From Pestalotiopsis fici W106-1 (Eukaryota; Ascomycota; Sordariomycetes; Amphisphaeriales; Sporocadaceae), in contig NW_006917098.1 in assembly GCF_000516985.1 (NCBI RefSeq), forward strand, positions 744,001-808,000: a stretch of DNA of 64,000 nucleotides. The letters run 5' to 3'. Below are positions 48,167 to 59,049 of this stretch, in pieces (within the stretch, counting starts at the first letter, position 1; each line of letters begins with the position of its first letter). The notes beneath the pieces were generated by a model. The model was not told the origin of the DNA and searched no databases. It was given only the letters and a program-made list of their open reading frames with translations. Position numbers and translations under genes: made by a program.

Positions 48167-48397
48167 ACGATTGATTGAACAAGCAGAGCGCATGTGGTTG
48201 TCAGATATGATAGACCTTGTACATGGACCACTTTTTGAGGAAATAGGCAGCATTCACCAGCGCAGAGCGGACCAAGAAAAAAGAGAGGTCGATTATCGAT
48301 TGGATTGGGATTACAAGCCACCATCAGTCTACGCCATCTATGTACATAAGAGTCTACACGAGAGCAGGGGGGAATTATGGTCAAGGAAGTTTTTTGT

Positions 48398-49996
48398 TCA
48401 CGCCTTTGGCTTCTCGAACAAGTAATGCGCGACGCCCCATGTGTCACCTCCTTCATATGCAAACAGCTCGGAGCAGGCCATGTAAAAGATTTGCCATCGG
48501 TTGTACCAGGTATTCGCATTTTCTGCGCCATATGTTTCGACCAGGTGCGGCCAAATCTGCTGCTTATTCTTGATCATGAGGGAAAGCCAATCCTGCACCC
48601 AAAAGAAGTCAGTTTCCGGTTCAAAAAGCATGCACCACTGAGGCGGAGAAAAGGAACATTACCTCGCAGGTCTTGGAGTAATTGTTTCCATTGACCCACC
48701 ACTGCTTCTCAATCTTGAGATCTTTCTGAAAGTACAGCAGCAAGTCGGCAGAAGGCATGGTGCCACCCGTGAAGAAGTGCGTAGTCATCCAGCCCTCTTC
48801 ATAATCGTACGGGCTATCCTTGTGCGCAAAGATGTGCACAAAGAGCTTGCCGCCGGGCTTTAGGACCTTGGCGACCTTGGCCATGAGAAGCTCATAGTTC
48901 TTCATGTGCTCAAACATCTGCGTAGGGGACGGGGGTCAGTCGACCGACTTTTCGTGCTTTCGGTGTTTGTAAAAGAAGAACAAGAAGAAGAAAAGAAAGA
49001 TCCCAGATGGGACATACCTCGATGGACACGACGCGGTCAAAGCTCTCCTTTTCCTGCTCAAACTCGTAGACGGCCACATCGCCAGTAATGACTCTGAGGT
49101 TGGTCAGACCCTTTTCCTTTGCCTTTGCGTCAATGTACTCCTTTTGCGTCTTGGAGTTGGAGAAGGCCGTGACCTGCGACTTTGGCAGCATCTCGGCAAA
49201 GAAGAGACCTCCCGAGCCCCAACCGCACCCGAGGTCTAGAATGCTCATGCCATCTTTCAGGCCAGCCTTTTCGACTGATTGCAGATGATGAGAATTTAGT
49301 TTGTGTTTCTTGGCCCAATGTTTCTGTTATGCATGTAGTTTTGCGTTTACTCACTATACGTTTTCAGCATCTCGACTTCTGCCTGTCCCAGAGTTTCTGA
49401 ACCCTTTGGGTAGAGGCATGAACTGTACTTCATCCTCGGACCCAGCATTCCGGCCAATACACCTGTGCCGACCTGTTGAGCGGTATTTGTTAGTTGCGCA
49501 AATTCCCAGCCAAGTCGACTTTGCCAACGATGAAGTGTAGATTTGACTCATCATATGACAATACACCCCCGGGAATTCAAAAACGCCCCAATCTTACCTC
49601 ATAATGCTGCGTATTTGCCGTTGCCGTCTCAATGGCAATGGGCTGGGTGCGCAGACGCTCAATGTAGTCCATCTTGCGCTCATAGGCCGCCGCCAGCGAC
49701 TCGGACTTGATCTCGGCGAGCCGCTGGGCCAGCTGCCGACGAATACCGATCCTAATGACGGCGTGCGGGAGATATCCGCCATCGAGAATCGCGTCTAAGG
49801 GAGGCGCATAATGGTCAGCTTATAAGTTTCCTATACAATAAAAAATAGCGGTGTGATGAAGGATTTCATAAGTGGCCTTGTGTTCATTCATGAAATATCA
49901 TATAAACATGGACGCCAATCATCGCGATGGACTACCGCGCATTCTCGATGTTGTAGTGCGGGGATGTAGATGGAAGGAGATTATACCCATGCTCAT
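48398..49996 (-). CDS. Cyclopropane-fatty-acid-synthase-like SAM methyltransferase
   Basis: Exons (minus strand) 49794-49598, 49472-49355, 49274-49018, 48917-48663 and 48592-48398 are well supported. A 10-nt first exon at 49996-49987 (Met-Ser-Met) is a tentative start that restores the frame, giving 343 residues. The SAM-binding motif is [17 protein letters not shown], followed by [32 protein letters not shown] (split here by nothing but quoted in part: [11 protein letters not shown]) and [19 protein letters not shown]. The C-terminal part has [27 protein letters not shown] and [19 protein letters not shown]. This matches the fungal CFA-synthase/coclaurine N-methyltransferase-like group; the substrate (a lipid acyl chain or a small amine) is not deducible. 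It looks soluble. The 5' end is the weak point: the tentative donor GTATAA is unusual. Convergent with the complex I-like gene. Confidence 0.88.
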
Positions 49997-50589
49997 GGTG
50001 TTGTAACTGTAGTTTAAATCAAAAGATTTGTAAGTGGTAAACCAAGTATAATCAATTAAACAAAAGGACAGAAAATTGGCAGAAAATATTTGTGTATAGC
50101 TTCAATAATTGAACAAGTGTTTACTCCTCTTGCTTCATCATACAAATTGCACAGCGAGAGAGTTCCGACCCAGCCATCTGTTTTGTTGACTGATTGCCCG
50201 ACCCGGCCGTGCGGTGCGGTGCGGTTTCAATGGCTGAAACTGGGTAAGAGACCTGCGAGTTCCACAAAGTCTAAGCGTCATGCTGCTGACATTGGAGCTT
50301 GAACGAATCCCGGTCAATCCTAAGCTTGGTTAGGATCTCTGCCCCATTCTATTGTACACATGTGAGCTGTGCCGCCAGTAACTTGTTGTATCAGAATAAA
50401 GTAATTTAATCATTAGGACCAATCATGAATTGCAATATGAGTAGAACTTTGTCGTTCAAATATGGCCAAAGTCGTGGCTGACCAGCTACATATAGTGCTC
50501 GCTTCTTACAAAGTTATATACCGCCGTGTCTGTAACAACTCTATTTCCAGTCTACAGCGCCGCGGTGATCATCATGGTCATATTCTTTC
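49997..50589. other. Intergenic region, nothing recognised
   Basis: About 590 bp between two minus-strand genes: the promoter side of the methyltransferase and the 3' side of the SAD1-like gene. A short GCGGTGCGGTGCGGT repeat lies near 50210. Confidence 0.45.
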
Positions 50590-52206
50590 TCATGCCTTGC
50601 CCTTGCCTTTTGGTTCGCGCCGCCTCTCCCAGATCTGGAGATACGATTCTCCAAGGTAGAGCAGCTCCTTTTCTGTATTTTCCACAAACAGATCCTGACA
50701 TGTGACCCATTCATCTCGTCCCTTGTCCCTAAGTTGAACCTTCCATGTCTTCTTCTCTTCCGCTGTATCTGCCACGTCTTCCTTGGCTCGTACTGCTTCA
50801 TGCACCACGTTTGCCACCAGATCGTACCAGATGGGCTCACCAGGAGGATGCTCGGCCGGGTTTGGTTCCACGTACGGCGATACGTCTAGATTCCGTGCGT
50901 CGAATGTAACAATGGTTGGGTTGCGCTCCGACACAAATTTGTTGGTGGAGAAACGCTTAATATGGAAAATCAAGTATGGTGGTAAAGGGTGCATCAGTCT
51001 GTAGCGTTTCCGCTGTGAGAGATGCTCCTGTCCCTTCATGCCATCGTATTTTGATAGAATCGTGGTCAGCGGTACTTGGGGGATGATGTTGCGTTCCAGC
51101 TCGTCTTGGAAGAGGGGCGCAGCGGGAAGATCCAAGGTCAGAAGGAGGAAGCGGTTGATGTCTGCCTTCACTTCCGCTGCCTCCTCAAACCGCAAACGAT
51201 CTCCAACATCTGCCCTGGCTGTAATATCTTGTGACTCGACCTTGAGCTTTCCCTGAAAAATGCGTTGTACGATACTGCTTCCAGGTTTCGTCTTGCTTCC
51301 TCCCAATCCCAAGTGCAGGTTATTCAAGAACCACGATAGAAACTCGACGGGATCAGACTGTGTCGTCAGGGTGAAGCGTTTGTTTGACCGCAGCGAGATT
51401 TCCTGCAGAAGCTCGTGCGGCGAGACGTGATTCTTGAATGCCCGAGGATTCCATATTTTCCTAAACAAGATACTGCATCGCTTTGCCAGCTCCGACTTGG
51501 ACGACATGTCTTCGAGCAGGAAGAAATTCCTCAGGGGAGCGACGTGCGACAGCGCCTGTACCACCACGTTGAGGTAGTCGTTCTCCTTGATATTGTTCAT
51601 GCCCACAAAGCCCGGCGTGTACTCCTTCCCACCAAGTGTCCACGCGCGTCTGGGCTTGCGATCTAAATCCATGACTTCTTGTTTCGTGTAGCGTGGGTCC
51701 GACACGTACTTGATGTCGTCCAGCGACTTGCTCTTGACCTCGTATCCCTCGGGCAGCACGTAGACGCTCTGCGTTTGCATATTGATAAAGACATGGTGGC
51801 CCTCGTCCAGCGCGTGGAAGTAGGCGTGCGATTTGGGACCGCGGCCCTGGAAGTACTTGCCGCACACTAGGCAGGCGTAGACGTTGATGTTGGACAGACT
51901 GATGGAGCAGAGCTTCTCAAAGTCAAAGTCGAGCACGTTGCGGTCTATGGTGTCGAGGTAGAGATCGTCGTAGCCGGCAGTGGGGGCCGCTTGCCGTATC
52001 GGAGCCTTTTCTTGCACCTCATCCTCGAAATCGTCCTCGTCTTCACCTTGCCCGTCGCGTTGTGTTGGTGTTGCACCGTTGCCGTTCAGCCCGCCATTCA
52101 GCAGTTCTGCGGGTCCGTCATCGAACCTCGATTTCTTGGATGCGGGCGATCCAATGCTGCCAAGCGGCTCCTCTTCTAGAGCTTCTGATGCTAGCCGCTT
52201 AGACAT
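50590..52206 (-). CDS. SAD1/USP39-like splicing factor (inactive ubiquitin-protease fold)
   Basis: Single exon, 538 residues. SAD1/USP39 is needed for assembly or stability of the U4/U6.U5 tri-snRNP. Residues 1-75 are acidic and disordered with a basic KKSR patch. A UBP-type zinc finger follows, with ligands in the run LCSISLSNINVYACLVCGKYF (quoted in part: Cys100, Cys112, Cys115) and His127/131/137. A UCH/USP fold runs from GMNNIKENDYLN (about 202-213) to the C-terminal YLFENTEK-like strand region. In active USPs this box is GLxNLGNTCYxN; here the nucleophile position is Asp210, as in USP39, so it should lack deubiquitinase activity. The basic end is RRREPKGKGKA. It lies head-to-tail with another spliceosome-linked gene (ESS2). 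Confidence 0.94.
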   Translation of the reverse strand: MSKRLASEALEEEPLGSIGSPASKKSRFDDGPAELLNGGLNGNGATPTQRDGQGEDEDDFEDEVQEKAPIRQAAPTAGYDDLYLDTIDRNVLDFDFEKLCSISLSNINVYACLVCGKYFQGRGPKSHAYFHALDEGHHVFINMQTQSVYVLPEGYEVKSKSLDDIKYVSDPRYTKQEVMDLDRKPRRAWTLGGKEYTPGFVGMNNIKENDYLNVVVQALSHVAPLRNFFLLEDMSSKSELAKRCSILFRKIWNPRAFKNHVSPHELLQEISLRSNKRFTLTTQSDPVEFLSWFLNNLHLGLGGSKTKPGSSIVQRIFQGKLKVESQDITARADVGDRLRFEEAAEVKADINRFLLLTLDLPAAPLFQDELERNIIPQVPLTTILSKYDGMKGQEHLSQRKRYRLMHPLPPYLIFHIKRFSTNKFVSERNPTIVTFDARNLDVSPYVEPNPAEHPPGEPIWYDLVANVVHEAVRAKEDVADTAEEKKTWKVQLRDKGRDEWVTCQDLFVENTEKELLYLGESYLQIWERRREPKGKGKA

Positions 52207-52702
52207 TGTGGTTGTGTTGAACGATGCAGAGGTGTTGTCGCAAGGCAGAGAAGAGTGCCAAAACTCGAGCTTGAGCTAGCTAGGACTGGCTTGAAGCTCC
52301 CAAAGGGCAATGGATCTTTTTGCCCAGTGGACCCCACTGCAACACCACCTGCTGTAGCTTTATGGCCACTCCGTGAATGCATGTACGTGTAAATGTCGGA
52401 TGAGGTCTTGCAATTTTCTTTTTAATTATAACTGCTGTGATATATATCATGAGTATCATGACACTCTTTTGAATTTGCTCGACTTGCTATGTTTTGAATG
52501 TCAACAGTGCTGAACTCAAACTAGATACCCGCCAGCCAAAACATACCTCAAGAGTACTATTCACAACAGAGGTCCACCTATAACGATGGACTAAGCACAT
52601 GCTACGCACGTTGTAATTCTCATAAGTAATCATAATAAAACTTCTATGCATTCTAATCGGGTATCACTTTTTAAGTCATCATAAAAACTCCTTTCCAGTC
52701 CT
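52207..52702. other. Intergenic region between two spliceosome-linked genes
   Basis: About 500 bp, AT-rich on its right half. It holds the promoter of the SAD1-like gene and the 3' end of the ESS2-like gene. No coding region is supported. Confidence 0.5.
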
Positions 52703-54037
52703 TCATTTCGTAATCTGCCTCAACTTGGAGACTTTTCGTGCCGGCGTCGATTCACCAAATGGCGTTCTTGGTGTCACGCCTCCATTGCCGCCAATCTTCC
52801 CCCAGAGCCGCTGAGCTGCCGGAGTCAGTCCACCTCCCACCCGGGGGCTGCTCGGGAACTTGGGCACCGGAGTCTTGTCCACCTTGCCCGTCATGCCAAC
52901 CTGCTGCGACGTTCTTTTCGACTGCGAGATCTTGTCCACCATCCGATGATGCAGTGCTTCCCTTCGACTCTGCTCGCTAATCTTGAATGGATTCGGTGAA
53001 GCATCTCCAGGACCAAGGTCGATCTTGGGTGGTGCGGGCCGTGGAGCCTCATACTCTGGCTCTTCGTCGTCCACAAAAGCATAGCCGTTGACACGAGGTG
53101 TTTCGCTGCCCACAATGCTCGAGCTCGCGATACTGCCCGTCCTCTTTCCTGCGATGGCATCTCGGACGGCCGACAGGGATGGAGACCCCGGCTCTGACTG
53201 GTCATCGCTGACCTTTGGGAGAGGCAGTCTAGTGTTTGCATAATTGACGGCCTTGGGCGCTGCTTTGGACTCGGATTCTGCTTTCTGGGCGACAGTCTCC
53301 AACGAGTCCTCTACACTATCGGGCGCAAACATGAGGGCGTTGTTCGGGGCTGACTTCCAGTAATCGGGTTGTGCAGGTCTTTGGTCGCGGTCTTTGATGG
53401 CGAGTCTATCCCTGTCCCAGCCGTCGTCGATTAAACCTCTTGTTTCTGACAATTTGGCTTCAATCTGCTTTTGCTTGAGCTGCATCTTGGATGGCAACTT
53501 GTTTCCAGCCCATAACCATGCATACTTCTCTGCTCGCTTGCTGTTCTGTTTGTCCAGGAGTTTGTAGAAGCTTTCATTGTCTTCGCTGGTGTATTTTGAC
53601 TGAAATGCGCCCAGGCTCATGTTGGTATCAATCGGCGGCTTTTCGACTGGCCGCTCTGTGCTAGACTCGGCAGAGACCGATGCTGGCGTATCACCGACAT
53701 AGCCTCTTGGTGTTTGGGCACCTGGGGCCAACGATGTTCCTCTTCTTGATGTATGCCTGCCTGGCGTCATCACCTGGTGCAGCCGCCTGCTGGCGCTGTC
53801 AATCCAGTCCTTGTCCTTTGATTCCAGTGCATCGAGATATTCTTGCTGAGTCTCGCTCTCGAGCAGCCCGGGGAAAAAGTCTCGAGCAATGATTTGCGAC
53901 AGAGCATCCGTGTATGTATCTTCGTCGAGGACTTTTTTGGGCCGCTTGATCCGCTTCGTCGGTGGAGGAGGAGGCATAAGCTCCAGGTCGTCCCTCTTAC
54001 GCACAAGCGCCGACGACGATGCGCTTTGCGAGGCCAT
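52703..54037 (-). CDS. ESS2/DGCR14-like nuclear protein
   Basis: Single exon, 444 residues from the ATG at 54037 (MASQSASSSALVRKRDD). An upstream in-frame ATG at 54073 would add 12 residues; the inner start is preferred because the conserved family start follows it. ES2/DGCR14 (Bis1 in fission yeast) is a nuclear protein associated with the late spliceosome. Family features: KRPKKVLDEDTYTDALSQII followed by RDFFPGLLESETQQEYLDAL, the KYTSEDNESFYKLLDKQNSK segment (NxSF-like box), YAWLWAGN, and a C-terminal TPAAQRLWGKIGG motif with Ser/Thr-Pro sites. Between them the protein is Ser/Pro-rich and likely phosphorylated. A basic KRIKRPKK stretch may be a nuclear localisation signal. The domain order is intact. 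Confidence 0.93.
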   Translation of the reverse strand: MASQSASSSALVRKRDDLELMPPPPPTKRIKRPKKVLDEDTYTDALSQIIARDFFPGLLESETQQEYLDALESKDKDWIDSASRRLHQVMTPGRHTSRRGTSLAPGAQTPRGYVGDTPASVSAESSTERPVEKPPIDTNMSLGAFQSKYTSEDNESFYKLLDKQNSKRAEKYAWLWAGNKLPSKMQLKQKQIEAKLSETRGLIDDGWDRDRLAIKDRDQRPAQPDYWKSAPNNALMFAPDSVEDSLETVAQKAESESKAAPKAVNYANTRLPLPKVSDDQSEPGSPSLSAVRDAIAGKRTGSIASSSIVGSETPRVNGYAFVDDEEPEYEAPRPAPPKIDLGPGDASPNPFKISEQSRREALHHRMVDKISQSKRTSQQVGMTGKVDKTPVPKFPSSPRVGGGLTPAAQRLWGKIGGNGGVTPRTPFGESTPARKVSKLRQITK

Positions 54038-54669
54038 GGTTGCAATGTTGGTTGTTTTGTGGATTAACTGCATGACAAGGCAACAGGACCAAGAGGAGGA
54101 ACACTTGGGTTCGCCAGGCAGTGGATTGATTTAGGCAAGGTTGCTGATTGTAGCGGGGCAAGACGGGTCCTGCCGGGGTATTAGCGCCGGCGCTTGTGAG
54201 ACTCTGCATACTGTAAGCGCTGGCGCTCGACTAGACGATCTACTGATACTATATTCAGTATATTTGGCGAGTTTTCGAGACATTGTTGGTACCAGGTTAT
54301 GAGCAAGCACATATAACTTTTCTTGGTCAACTACTTTATTAGATTGAAGCCCCACGGAGAGCTTCTTTACTTGAATATATCTTGTTTGATAGCACCCAGC
54401 CTTACATGTCCTATCCAATGGCACTCAGCTCACACCTAGCACCCTTCGTCAACGCACAAGAAGACGCGGGAGTATATTGGTCGACGTTGCCCAGATCATG
54501 GTGACAACAACTCTGTGAATTTCTTAGAAACACGGTCTCTTTTAACATATACATGATCTCACGAACTCATATTGTTTTATTTTTTTTTTTTTTTTTTTTT
54601 TTTTTTTGGCTGTGTTGGTTGGATATTGGCATGCATCTTCAACCGCAGAGTCCATATTCATTGCTTAAC
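54038..54669. other. Divergent upstream region with a 27-T tract
   Basis: About 630 bp between the ESS2-like start and the DUF3433 start. A T27 run occupies 54581-54607, about 60 bp before the chosen DUF3433 ATG. Confidence 0.55.
54581..54607 (+). repeat. Poly(T) tract of 27
   Basis: Uninterrupted T27 directly upstream of the DUF3433 gene. It translates as a false Phe run joined to an upstream ATG at 54553. It may act as a nucleosome-depleting promoter element; it is also likely to vary in length between isolates. Confidence 0.9.
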
Positions 54670-57600
54670 ATGGATACTACCTTCGAGTCGGTTCACAACC
54701 AACCATATAACGGGACAGAAAATGAGGAGAAACAAATCAACAAGAATCTTCACTGGAAGCCATGGGGGACTCGCTCACCAGTCATCATCGCCTTTATTTT
54801 GGCATCACTCGTACTGGCTGCTGTTGTCGAGGTGCTGGCACAAAAAAGTTTGGCATCTGGTGTCCTCTCCCCGTCATCATCGATCAATGATATTCCCGAC
54901 TCGGCCCGGCTTGCAGCTCTCTACGTACCGACGGTCATTGCGGTTCTTTACGGCTTCTTTTTCTCTTGTATCGATCTCGATGTGAAACGAGTACAGCCCT
55001 GGATAGAATTGTCAAAACCCGGAGGCGCTTTAGCAGAGAATTCACGTATGTCTTTCTTGATATATCCCTTGCACTCACATCTATATGGTTCTATATGAGA
55101 TTCCATCCCTTCCCTAAGTCGGATGAGCTGAGCCAAGGATATTTGCAGTGCTTCTGGACTATGATTTTGATTTTTTGCCATTTGTGCCGCTTCGAGCTGC
55201 TCGCCGGCGGTAAGCCCAATCGACATTCTTGCTCTGCCGAGCTACTCTAACAGTCGCAATTGCAGTCACTGGCCCGTCTTCTATTCTGGAATAATCATAG
55301 TCATCATTTTTTGGGTAATCACACCTTTGCAAAGTGCCATTTTCGGCACCGGTACTGCGGAATTGACCCAACCGGCAGTCCTCACCACTTCGGGTGGACT
55401 GATTCCGATAGAAGATCAGGCCAGCCTCTTGGATGCATCGGTATTGAATGGTGCTTTTGCCACATTGTGGCTCAATCAGACATACCCAAAGTCTTTGACA
55501 GCACAATCGGCAACCCTTCCCATTCAAGCTGTTGATATCCCTCTAAGTGCTTCGAGCGCTAATTGGACAGGTTGGACCTGGCAGTTGACGACCGAGCTGA
55601 AATGCTGGCCTGCTCTTCTGCGAAACGGCACGACGCCCTACTTCGGCAAGAACCAGACTGGAGTACTTCTTGACAATGGTCAAGGTTGCACAGTTCCCAA
55701 ATCCTTTGGCTTCAACATGGATGGCGATGGAACTCCTTATGTCATTCGCTATATTGGGTGGTACGATAACGCTCGTCTGGATTACCACATGGCCAGCACA
55801 ACATGCGATGAGAGATTCAAGCATCAGTTTCTTGCTATAACGTCAAACATCATAGGACTATACAATGATGTCACGAGCGAGGTCACGGCCCAATTTTGCG
55901 AGCCGTCATACTATAAGCAGAATGTCACAATACCAATGTCCGGGACGACGCTCAAACCTGACTTTTCCGCCATTACCAATGCTGGCCCAAAGACCGAGCT
56001 GACAGATACCGAATTCAACCGAACGGCCTTTGAGTACTTGCTTGGTACTGGTGTAGCAAGTGTTAACCGCGAGAGGGACTACCCTGACAAACAGACCTTG
56101 GAGGGATACTACCAAGTCAAGTCTCGGGACGAGGATATTCCATGGCCCATCGAGACCATGCCCAGCTTTGCCATAGGTTCCGGCAATTGGACTGGAAAAG
56201 ACTTATTGGACCCGGCTAATCAAGCCAGTGCCTACGCCAAAGCACATCAAGCAGCCTTCTCGATTGCCATCAGTGAACTGCTGGCTGAAAGCTCGAGTGC
56301 CACTCAGCAAGGCAGTATAGACTTTCGCATCAGTGGTATAGTTGTCAGTCGACCTATTTCCGCCACCGTCGAGATTCTACTGGCGATATCGGGGCTACTG
56401 GCTGGAATTATCTTACTTTACAACTGGAACGCGCAGACTAACTTGCCGGGCGATACTTCGAGTATTGCTCGCATCATGGAAATTTCTCAACACAATGAAG
56501 AACTCCTCCAAAAATTCATTCCATTTGAACAATCCAGCGAGAAAGAGCTCAAGAAGGGCCTTGGGCAGTTACGGTTCGAATCGCAGCGAATAGGCACAGA
56601 AGCGCACCTTTCTTGCATCCCAGCCAGCCCAGAAGCGCCGACTCCAGACAATGTTTTACGAGACAGTCTTGCCGCCAGATCACAAATGACGGGAGTTAGA
56701 CCAACAGCCTTGAAAGTCAGAGTAGCGATCTTGGTTATCCTGCTGTTGGCAGCTGGAGTATCGATTCTTGCGTATCTCAAATATCGAGAAGTCATATTGG
56801 GAGGTGTGCTTCATATATCTCACTCCCCTCTTTCTGCATATTTCCTAACGAGAATAAAAATGCAGGACTTGAACGGCCATCACAGAGCTTCGAAGTTCTC
56901 CAAATCTTGGAGAATTACATCCCGACTGCTTTCGCGACCTTCCTTGACCCTTTCTGGGTTCTCGTCAACCGCATTTTCTGCCTAATTCAGCCGTTTCGAA
57001 CCCTTCAAAAAGGCAACGCCACTGCCAGGCGGTCGATCGAGTGTGATTACACGGGCCTGATGCCTCAGTTTAACATTATCAGAGCTGCCAGGTCCAACCA
57101 TTATTTTCTTGCCATGATCTGCGCCGTCGCTTTGCTGGGCAATATTCTAGCCGTGGGACTTGGCGGTATATTTGATGAGAGAGAAGTCGACATGGAATAC
57201 ACTGTGCAGTACCAGCCTCAGCGGTCTCTATCTCCAACCAAGGACAGGGTAGAGTTGCCGAGCGGTACTCTCCAAATGGCTGTCAAATACAGCGACCATC
57301 TTCAGCTTGTACGAACTAATTTGTCAGCACACACCTCTCTGCCTCCGTGGACAACTCCCGAGGCCTACTTTCTTCCTTTTGCAGATATTCTAAACTCATC
57401 CACGACGACAGATTTACAGAGGGCGAACACGACCGGCATAGTATTCGAACCGAGATGCTCAGTTGTGAGCACGGACAATACGTCTTCGGAGGACTACATT
57501 CACTTTGTCTACAACAACACTCACAGCCAATTATACTTGAATCATGTTTTTCAAAATGAGTCAAGCATCCGCTGTGGAGTAATGTCAGGCACGTTTGAGC

Positions 57601-58595
57601 AAACTGATGTATCGGCTGTCAATATCACTGGGAAACAGGACCGCCCGCGAGGCCCATCGTCGAACGAAATCTATAGCGTGATGCAAGCCTTGTCGGAAGA
57701 TGGACTACAGACAACCGATGCCGACGACGAGTTTTGTGGCAGAATGATATTGGCGGGCTGGGTTCGCATCAATGCCACTTCGCAGGGTGTGCCGTTGGAC
57801 GAACCCGAATCCAGCTTCATGATGTGCAGTCCCAGGGTCAGTACCGCGCCATACCAGGTGACAGTGGACTCCCAGGGTTACGTTATCGATTCTCAGCGCC
57901 TCGGAGACCTGGTCGACGCAGAGCCCATCTTTGCAAACAGAACCAGCTTGATATTCTACTATCTATTCTTTGATACTATTTGGGGGCTCGACAGCTGGCA
58001 CAATACTACAGTCGCCAATGACTGGATGAATAGCCTTCTGAAGCTCTCTCTTGACGGCACCGCGCACGTTGATCCCAATCAACCACTCGTAAGCATGGAA
58101 ACCATGCTTCCAGCTTTCGAGGCCGTGCTAAGAGAAGGCATTGCCTCGCTCTTTGGCCTCAATCCGTCTTTTTGGAAGGCCACCGGGCCCGACGTTGCCC
58201 TCGTCAACGGCGTCGTCATCCGATCCGAGACCCGAATTTTCATGTCCGAGGCGGCATTCGCCGTCAGCGAGTCGATTCTAGTCATCTACATCATTGTAGC
58301 CCTCCTGGTCTATACCCGAGGCCTCGGTGTTGCGTTGCCCCGTCTGCCCACTACGATTGGGTCTGTCGTGGCATATATTGCTGGTGGTCGAGCCGTTCGA
58401 AATTATATCAAAGACCACGCAGAGACGGCAGAAAAAGTTGAGCATGACAAGCAGGAATATAGATATGGCACCTATGTTGGTCAAGACGGAAAAATGCATG
58501 TTGGAATTGAGCTGGAACCTTATTCGCAATTGTCAACTATACGACGAAGGACAATATCTCCTCCATCGCAGGGCAATTTCAGGCCGTTCGTATAG
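54670..58595 (+). CDS. DUF3433 multi-pass membrane protein
   Basis: Exons 54670-55045, 55149-55209, 55266-56803 and 56866-58595 join into one frame of 1234 residues; introns are 103, 56 and 62 bp. The layout is the fungal DUF3433 duplication: two membrane blocks, each followed by a large glycosylated (many N-x-S/T) loop. Key elements: HWKPWGTRSPVIIAF at the start of TM1, PWIELSKPGGALAENSLLLDY across intron 1, RRRHWPVFYSG across intron 2, ITPLQSAIF, then the second copy LENYIPTAFATFLDPFWVLVNR, LCxLQPF-like CLIQPF and a further loop ending in a last helix (VSESILVIYIIVALLVYTRGL). Function of the family is unknown. ATG 54670 has a better context (AACATGG) than the in-frame ATGs at 54631 and 54553. 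Treating the halves as two genes would be wrong, since the 62-bp intron with a CTAACG branch site joins them. Confidence 0.9.
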
Positions 58596-59049
58596 TTTGA
58601 GAAGCTGGGTCTATATTTGTATGGCCAAGATTTGCTATAGAACCATATGTTACCATTTGGGACAAATTAATCTGAAAACACCCGAGTACTGATGCTTTTC
58701 TCTTAATTACAAATCATGGCGAAATCGCATCAGTCAAGTCAAACAGTTGATATATCATGGTTGGAAATTCTTAGTCTCTTTTTTCCTTCTTCTACATCAT
58801 GCTTCTTCTTCCTTGTACAATCCCCATCATCGCCGTCATAAATGTTTTTGAAAAGTTGTGTGAAGAATCGAAATAATATGTACAGTTTGAAAGAGTGTGG
58901 GGAAGAAAAAAGTTTTGGTATCACCATCCCCCCAAAAAAAGATCAAAAGAGCGCCGTCCAATGCCGATCAAATATGCACCGGTTCCCAATGTTGTTATCC
59001 AGAAGTCATGAATGTCCAAAAGTACACAAAAATAGGCACAGCCTCATTT
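58596..59049. other. Convergent 3' intergenic region
   Basis: About 450 bp of AT-rich DNA between the ends of the DUF3433 and LPMO genes. No gene is recognised. Confidence 0.5.
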
